From: a virus
Reading direction: 5' to 3' (one strand)
Virus record (IMG/VR): IMGVR_UViG_3300021130_000163
Span: 1-35,792 of that record
DNA: 35,792 bases
Shown: positions 31,247-35,792 of the stretch, one piece after another
Numbering within the stretch: the first letter of the stretch is position 1
Layout: each line of letters opens with the position of its first letter
Notes under the pieces: generated by a model
Database searches by the model: none
Told to the model about the DNA's origin: nothing
What the model saw: the letters and a program-made list of their open reading frames with translations, nothing else
Position numbers and translations under genes: made by a program

Positions 31247-31873
31247 ATGACTCCAGTAACAACAGGTAGCCCATATATCTTCGTTTACAATAATGCATTA
31301 GACAGCGCAAACTGCGACTTAATCAATGCATGGGTCGCTGGCTCAGACATGGCAACCAATACAGCTTATGCTACTGCAAATGCTTGGGAACATGCTACTG
31401 CCACCGCTCAAGTTTCAGATTCTAATGTTAGACACTTAATTACTGAGTATAGAAACAATCTAGTCAACGTTGCCAATACTGCATTCGCAAACTCATTTTC
31501 TCCAGAATCTTCTATGTTACTATATTGGAGAAATAACAATTCAATGTATCTACATTCAGATGCAATTGATATTGCTAATATTGCACCTGAACATGCGAAT
31601 ACTGTTCCAGTAAATTCATCAATCTTCATGAGAGAAGTTTCGTCAATAACATTCACAAATGATGGTTTCACTGGTGGTGAAGTTTCAATTCAAGTTGCTC
31701 CACGTGGTGCTAATGTACAGACATATACAGTGACCCCAACAAAGGGAACAGTTGTCATGTTTGACAGCCATTGTATGTTCTCTGTGAATACTGTGACTTC
31801 TGGCGCAAACAGCATGATCACTCTACCAATCTACTTCACAACAAACGCAAACGCTGTTGAAATTATAACATAA
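31247..31873 (+). CDS. 2OG-Fe(II) oxygenase-fold protein, degenerate active site
   Basis: A 208-residue protein that resembles its downstream neighbour in order of motifs: a helical start, SMYLHSDAID (H-x-D, His103, Asp105), TNDGFTGGEVSIQV, and a final strand pair VMFDSHCMFSVNT. The distal metal His and the 2OG-binding Arg of the neighbour (His185, Arg195) correspond here to Phe178 and Asn188/Ser189, so oxygenase activity is doubtful. His175 nearby could substitute. It is Asn/Ala/Thr-rich, more virion-like in composition. It is read from the late promoter at 31207 with an AAGGAT ribosome site. Likely a structural or binding relative; unproven. Confidence 0.65.
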   Translation: MTPVTTGSPYIFVYNNALDSANCDLINAWVAGSDMATNTAYATANAWEHATATAQVSDSNVRHLITEYRNNLVNVANTAFANSFSPESSMLLYWRNNNSMYLHSDAIDIANIAPEHANTVPVNSSIFMREVSSITFTNDGFTGGEVSIQVAPRGANVQTYTVTPTKGTVVMFDSHCMFSVNTVTSGANSMITLPIYFTTNANAVEIIT

Positions 31874-31883
31874 GAAAATAATA

Positions 31884-32537
31884 ATGATACAGGTGGATAC
31901 TGGAATTGATTTAATTTATCGATTCGATCAAATTCTAGATGATAGTTTATGCGATGAGATAGTAGAACACATTAAAACAAAAACTGATCTACTATCTTAT
32001 CATAATGATCCTGCTAATGTAGATAAAGATCCATTCTCATACGACTATCAATTAGAAAAGTATCCTGAAGATCTTAAAAAAAGAATTGCAGAATACAGAG
32101 ACAATCTAGCCTCCGTTGTTTCAGAGTGTTACAAAGAAACAAACTATCCAGAATCTTTAAATACTGTTTACTGGAGAAAAGGCACATCTATGGACTGGCA
32201 TCCAGATATTCTTAGTCAAGAGATGATGTCAGAAGAACAAATAAAAGCCCATAAATCAAATTCGTCAATACTGACTAGAAATGTAACAGCTATAACGTAT
32301 TTGAATGACGATTATGTCGGCGGTGAAACTATCATTGCTGAAGGAAAATGGAAATCTCCTTTTATCTCAAATACAAAAACATATTTGAGCAAACCAAAAA
32401 AGGGTTCAGTTGTTTTATATTTCTCAGGCTGCTTTCATCGTGTTAATGAGATACAAGAAGGCGATAGGTTCACAATATCAATGTTCTTCACTAAAGAATT
32501 TGAATATTCTTATGAAGGAAGAAAGTTAACATTTTAA
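31884..32537 (+). CDS. 2OG-Fe(II) dioxygenase
   Basis: A 217-residue cupin-type oxygenase. Metal ligands are His106 and Asp108 (SMDWHPDILS) and His185 (CFHRVNE); the 2-oxoglutarate contact is probably Arg195 (GDRFTISMFF). NDDYVGGETIIAEG marks the core strand, and KPKKGSVVLYF precedes the distal His. These enzymes hydroxylate proteins or small molecules. Such genes are frequent in marine T4-like phages with unknown substrates. It follows the degenerate copy by ten bases and is presumably read from the same late promoter. Confidence 0.85.
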   Translation: MIQVDTGIDLIYRFDQILDDSLCDEIVEHIKTKTDLLSYHNDPANVDKDPFSYDYQLEKYPEDLKKRIAEYRDNLASVVSECYKETNYPESLNTVYWRKGTSMDWHPDILSQEMMSEEQIKAHKSNSSILTRNVTAITYLNDDYVGGETIIAEGKWKSPFISNTKTYLSKPKKGSVVLYFSGCFHRVNEIQEGDRFTISMFFTKEFEYSYEGRKLTF

Positions 32538-32538
32538 T

Positions 32539-33297
32539 ATGATCATACACAAAGAAAAAAAGATTGGATTATTTTTTAATCCAAAAGTTGCGTCAGTGAC
32601 AACTATGAGAATCTTCACAGAAGTCGCAATGACTAAAACTCTTCCAATTACTCTGTATAGAAATAATTTTAAACCAACAGATCCATCAACATGGGTTCCT
32701 GATCATGTGACTTATGACACATTCTATCAAACCCATGGTCAATACATTGAAGACATACAAGATTATAAATTTTATTGTTTTTTTAGAAATCCTATTCAGA
32801 GATTAATCTCAGCTTATAGATATTATAAAAGACATTATTATTTCTCGTTCTTAGGTTTTTTTTATGGATACAATAATGCTGACACTTATGAGGCTTATGA
32901 TTATAATGAAGTCCAAAGAGTCGGATATGATAAATTGCCACAACGTTTAAAAGATAAAATTGAAACAATAACTCTAGATGATTTCATTAAGAGTAATTAC
33001 TTCACTATTGATATACATAATGTAATTGGTCCTGTGGTTATTTTTAGACCTCAAACTGATTGGCTCGATCATCCGCAAGTTGAGTTGTTAGATTATAGAT
33101 GGTATGAAAACGAATTAAGAAGATTTATTGTAATGCTCGGCTCGAGATATGATGGAAGAGTCTGGGTTATGAATGATAGTGTAAAATTACAGAACGACTC
33201 TAAAGATGAAATTCTCACAAAAGAAAGTGAAAACATAATAAGAAAATATTATGAAAAAGATTTTACTTTTTTTGAGAATAAAGGTATAATATTCTAA
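32539..33297 (+). CDS. Sulfotransferase-family protein
   Basis: A 252-residue protein with the two PAPS-contacting motifs of sulfotransferases: NPKVASVTTMRIF near the N-terminus (5'-phosphosulfate loop, Lys/Ser form) and FYCFFRNPIQRLISAYRYY (3'-phosphate site, about 79-97). It probably transfers sulfate from PAPS to a carbohydrate, as family members of this type do. Acceptor unknown. It lies one base after the oxygenase stop and near other sugar-modifying genes, so a glycan on the host surface or virion is a reasonable target. Confidence 0.78.
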   Translation: MIIHKEKKIGLFFNPKVASVTTMRIFTEVAMTKTLPITLYRNNFKPTDPSTWVPDHVTYDTFYQTHGQYIEDIQDYKFYCFFRNPIQRLISAYRYYKRHYYFSFLGFFYGYNNADTYEAYDYNEVQRVGYDKLPQRLKDKIETITLDDFIKSNYFTIDIHNVIGPVVIFRPQTDWLDHPQVELLDYRWYENELRRFIVMLGSRYDGRVWVMNDSVKLQNDSKDEILTKESENIIRKYYEKDFTFFENKGIIF

Positions 33298-33315
33298 TTA
33301 TTAAATGGAGCTGTT

Positions 33316-33525
33316 ATGGTTAATGAATTTAATCGTGAAGTTGAAATGAAAAAGAGCAATGACTTTGAAGTAATGCCGCTCGGCACAATCGAAGAAGTTA
33401 CAGCAATGCGCAAGTTGTCTAATGAACTTATTGCTGCACAATCTCATCAACAGATCTTAGAAATTATCAATAAGATTCGTCAGTTCTACGCATATCACGT
33501 GGAAAAGTATCCAGTGATTTTATGA
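33316..33525 (+). CDS. Small helical protein of unknown function
   Basis: A 69-residue protein, polar and helical (TAMRKLSNELIAAQSHQQILEIINKIRQFY). A TGGAG ribosome site is present upstream of the ATG at 33316; a second Met at residue 11 is an alternative start. It overlaps the next gene by four bases (ATGA). No family is recognised. Confidence 0.55.
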   Translation: MVNEFNREVEMKKSNDFEVMPLGTIEEVTAMRKLSNELIAAQSHQQILEIINKIRQFYAYHVEKYPVIL

Positions 33526-33965
33526 AAAAGTGCCCATACCCTGATTGCTGCATAGATGAGAATACTTGCCCTAATGAGTATAAAGAAGTTTGTATTCATA
33601 TGGCTGAAAATAATTTAGGAAATCCTAAATCTAAAGAAGATGTTCTCCAAAGACTTAATGATATTGGAGAAAAACTGCAAGAAGCAGTTGAAGCTCGAAG
33701 ACAAGAAATGGATGCATGGTGGGAACAGCTACCATACGATGATAAGCTGCGAGCATTCTATTCAGTTGTTAAACGAATCTATGAGGGTGATGTAGTAGAT
33801 CGAAGAAGTTATCGCGGAGTATTGTATGGTACGTTCAATTTTGAAGCAGATTCGTACGGTATTGGGATGGAATGCAACTACCTCGACCTCCATAACGTCA
33901 TCTTCTCAGGACTTGAAAACGAAGAAAAAACCAACTCAAAGGAAAAGAGTAATGAAACAGAGTGA
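33522..33965 (+). CDS. Small Cys-containing protein of unknown function
   Basis: A 147-residue protein. Six Cys cluster in the first 25 residues (MKKCPYPDCCIDENTCPNEYKEVC), a likely metal-binding or disulfide site. A helical middle follows (QRLNDIGEKLQEAVEARRQEMDAWWEQL), then GVLYGTFNFEADSYGIG. I do not recognise it. It overlaps the following gene by 14 bases in a different frame. Confidence 0.55.
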   Translation: MKKCPYPDCCIDENTCPNEYKEVCIHMAENNLGNPKSKEDVLQRLNDIGEKLQEAVEARRQEMDAWWEQLPYDDKLRAFYSVVKRIYEGDVVDRRSYRGVLYGTFNFEADSYGIGMECNYLDLHNVIFSGLENEEKTNSKEKSNETE

Positions 33966-34233
33966 TCGCATTGCTGCATTAGAGGCAGCTGTTAAAGAAC
34001 TACAAGAACAAGTCGCTGCTTTAAGAAGCGGTGCTCCTGTTGCAGCAACAAATGCTGCTCCAGCAATCACATTTAATGGCAAGTATGGTCTACAAATTAT
34101 GGTTGATGAAGATGAATGGGAATGGTATAGTGACTTAACGTCAGGAAATAAGAATCTATTTGATACTCAAGAAGAAGCTGATAGCTTCGGCAAACAAAGA
34201 TGGAAATTCTACAGAGTTGTTAAATTAGGATAA
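33952..34233 (+). CDS. Small coiled-coil protein
   Basis: A 93-residue protein. Residues about 1-23 form a heptad pattern (DRIAALEAAVKELQEQVAAL), then an Ala-rich linker, then a compact beta-rich portion rich in Trp and Tyr (EWEWYSDLTSGNKN, RWKFYRVVKLG). The ATG at 33952 is chosen because upstream in-frame sequence overlaps the preceding gene and is atypically Thr/Ser-rich, and GGAAAAGAG precedes it. Function unknown. Confidence 0.6.
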   Translation: MKQSDRIAALEAAVKELQEQVAALRSGAPVAATNAAPAITFNGKYGLQIMVDEDEWEWYSDLTSGNKNLFDTQEEADSFGKQRWKFYRVVKLG

Positions 34234-34236
34234 GTC

Positions 34237-34440
34237 ATGCGCTACGAATTTAGAATTTTAATTGATGATGAGACTCTTAAAGAACATTTACAATACAGAG
34301 AAGTGAGTGTGTTTATAGATTCTTTTTTTCAAACTGAACAAACAGTTCCGATGAGTAATTGGAAAACTGTTCCTAGAGTGATAGGTGCTTCACCGCAAGC
34401 CGATTATGTGCCATTTGGACAAGTTGAGGATAAAAAGTGA
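34237..34440 (+). CDS. Small phage protein of unknown function
   Basis: A 67-residue acidic protein, MRYEFRILIDDETLKEHLQ..., alternating strand and helix. GGATAAGTC precedes the ATG. The stop overlaps the GTG start of the following methyltransferase. No family recognised. Confidence 0.55.
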   Translation: MRYEFRILIDDETLKEHLQYREVSVFIDSFFQTEQTVPMSNWKTVPRVIGASPQADYVPFGQVEDKK

Positions 34441-35282
34441 AACCTGTATTCACATCACACAATATCAGATTAGATGACGGCACATATACTCGCCCTGATG
34501 CACCTGAAGGATTCTTCGCTCAAGGATCACATGCTGATCTATTGTACTGGAGCGAATCAGTAAAGAATATGTTAAACTTAATTTATCCACAAAAGAACAA
34601 GTCTAAGATTAGTCTTGTTGATCTTGGATGTTTAGAGGGCGCATATTCTGTTGAGTTTGCTCGCATGGGCTTTAATGTAACAGGAATGGAAGTTCGCGAC
34701 TCTAACTTTGCATGTTGTCAATATGTTAAAGATAATTGCAATCTTCCTAATCTAAAATTTGTACAAGATAACGTACAGAACATTTCTAATTACGATGCAT
34801 TTGACATTAGCTATTGTTCTGGTTTATTGTATCATTTACATAATCCTCGTGAGTTTTTAGAGAAACTTGCAGTAAAGACAAAGAAAGTATTAATTCTACA
34901 AACACACTTCTCATTAGAGAATCTAGATCCAAAAGGATTCTATAATGGTGCTTTGTCGCAGAATACTTTCCATGAGGGATTATTCGGTCGATGGTTTAGC
35001 GATCGTCCTGAAAATCTAACAAAGGAACAACTTGATGAAGCACGTTGGGCTTCTTTTGATCAATCTAAGTCATTTTGGATTGATAAGAATGATCTGGTTG
35101 CTTTATTAAAGATGCTCGGGTTTAATACTGTATTAGAACAGTATGATCATTTTGAAGAACAAGTGAAGACTAAGAGAAGCTCTCAGTGTCACATGGAATT
35201 CAATTCTAAGAACATTTCTGAATTTTTGAGAAACGAATATCCACGTTACATGCGTGGAACATTTTATGCTGTAAGGAGTTAA
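34437..35282 (+). CDS. SAM-dependent methyltransferase (class I)
   Basis: A 281-residue class I methyltransferase. Motif I is LVDLGCLEGAYSVEFARMG (about 61-79), followed by the acidic strand GMEVRDSN, the mid-motif FVQDNVQNIS and DISYCSGLLYHLHNPREFL. This pattern is typical of small-molecule or sugar methyltransferases and not of DNA methylases; no DPPY motif is seen. The start is GTG at 34437, overlapping the previous stop. It likely modifies a glycan or lipid intermediate; substrate unknown. Confidence 0.82.
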   Translation: MKPVFTSHNIRLDDGTYTRPDAPEGFFAQGSHADLLYWSESVKNMLNLIYPQKNKSKISLVDLGCLEGAYSVEFARMGFNVTGMEVRDSNFACCQYVKDNCNLPNLKFVQDNVQNISNYDAFDISYCSGLLYHLHNPREFLEKLAVKTKKVLILQTHFSLENLDPKGFYNGALSQNTFHEGLFGRWFSDRPENLTKEQLDEARWASFDQSKSFWIDKNDLVALLKMLGFNTVLEQYDHFEEQVKTKRSSQCHMEFNSKNISEFLRNEYPRYMRGTFYAVRS

Positions 35283-35284
35283 TT

Positions 35285-35792
35285 ATGAGCGATTTAGAAG
35301 GTAAGAAAGTCCCACAGAATGTGGTGTTTAAGACTCGTGTTCGTGATGAGTCGATTGGTGGTCCAAACCCATACCGTTGGGAAGATGTAAAGAGCAAGGA
35401 CTATTTTAAGCGCAAGAGAGTTGTATTATTCTCACTCCCAGGTGCTTTCACCCCAACATGCTCAACTTATCAACTACCAGATTATGAGAAGTTGTTCCCA
35501 GAGTTTCAAGCATGCGGTATTAAAGATATCTACTGCTTGTCTGTTAATGATGCTTTCGTTATGAATGCATGGGCAAAAAGCCAAAATCTTGAGAATGTTA
35601 AAGTTATTCCAGACGGCAGCGGAGTTTTCACTAAGAAGATGAAGATGCTTGTTAAGAAAGATAATCTTGGCTTTGGTGCACGCTCATGGCGTTATGCTGC
35701 TGTTGTTAAGAATGGCGTTATCGAAAAGATGTTCGTTGAGCCAGGATTTGAAGACAACTGCGCAACTGACCCATACGGTGAGTCAAGCCCAC
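35285..35792 (+). CDS. Peroxiredoxin (Prx5-like), truncated by window end
   Basis: A partial gene whose reading frame runs off the end. At least 169 residues are present. The peroxidatic Cys lies in LPGAFTPTCSTYQLPDYEK (Cys59), and the family blocks IYCLSVNDAFVMNAWAK, IPDGSGVFTKKM and RSWRYAAVVKNGVIEKMFVEPG follow. This is the Prx5/hybrid type that reduces hydrogen peroxide using glutaredoxin or thioredoxin; bacterial versions may continue into a glutaredoxin domain, which would lie beyond the window. With the SOD and thioredoxin in this window it completes a superoxide-to-water set. A TAAGGAG ribosome site lies a few bases before the ATG, across the stop of the methyltransferase. Confidence 0.9.
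   Translation, partial: MSDLEGKKVPQNVVFKTRVRDESIGGPNPYRWEDVKSKDYFKRKRVVLFSLPGAFTPTCSTYQLPDYEKLFPEFQACGIKDIYCLSVNDAFVMNAWAKSQNLENVKVIPDGSGVFTKKMKMLVKKDNLGFGARSWRYAAVVKNGVIEKMFVEPGFEDNCATDPYGESSP

Overview
The window looks like part of the genome of a large, strictly lytic T4-like (myovirus-type) tailed phage that infects a Gram-negative, probably aquatic or marine, bacterium. All convincing genes lie on the + strand and are tightly packed, with many ATGA, TAATG or few-base overlaps, and the DNA is A+T-rich. The phage call rests on a GH19 endolysin, a two-gene spanin pair, a T4 gp61-type primase, ThyX, class I ribonucleotide reductase, a RuvC-like resolvase, a T4-type late promoter (TATAAATA) and several small domains typical of marine T4-like phages. 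The lipoprotein spanin and CsgG imply a host with an outer membrane. The exact host (for example SAR11 or a methylotroph) is a guess.

Layout. (1) 1-7317: basic, Lys/His-rich proteins probably of the virion or head interior, a HAD phosphatase and the endolysin. Several have MKTFxxF-type N-termini resembling T4 capsid-targeting peptides. (2) 7321-16759: a lysis region with a small lipoprotein, three holin-like membrane proteins, then an unusual seven-kilobase cassette, then i-spanin/o-spanin and a coiled-coil membrane protein. The cassette holds CsgF, the CsgG outer-membrane pore, a curlin-repeat protein, a FecR-domain protein, a second curlin-repeat protein and a CHASE2 receptor adenylate cyclase. 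(3) 16825-24369: primase, then a PlcP-like phospholipase and Agt/MgtA-like glycosyltransferase pair, then nucleotide metabolism (ThyX, MazG-like, NrdA, NrdB) with superoxide dismutase and thioredoxin. (4) 24362-35792: a GH130-like protein, a TPR-FkbM methyltransferase, a RuvC-like nuclease, a UDP-glucuronate decarboxylase-like SDR, an SH3-barrel protein, a SprT-like protease, a periplasmic protein, two 2OG-oxygenase-fold proteins, a sulfotransferase, small unknown proteins, a second methyltransferase and a peroxiredoxin cut by the window end.

How the genes may work together. The curli cassette encodes what is needed to export amyloid subunits through a dedicated outer-membrane pore, beside a periplasm-sensing cAMP-producing enzyme. 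It sits inside the lysis genes, so it may remodel the surface of the infected cell or add an outer-membrane pore late in infection. The PlcP/Agt pair corresponds to the bacterial lipid-renovation pathway used under phosphate limitation: PlcP cuts phospholipid to diacylglycerol and Agt glycosylates it. In an infected cell this could free phosphate for phage DNA. NrdA/NrdB/ThyX/MazG/thioredoxin supply deoxynucleotides, and SOD, thioredoxin and peroxiredoxin form a redox-protection set. The sugar, sulfate and methyl-transfer genes suggest modification of a glycan or virion surface.

No tRNA, rRNA, CRISPR array, insertion sequence or integrase was seen, and there is no gene-free stretch longer than about 65 bases. 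All functional calls come from reading motifs, with no database search.
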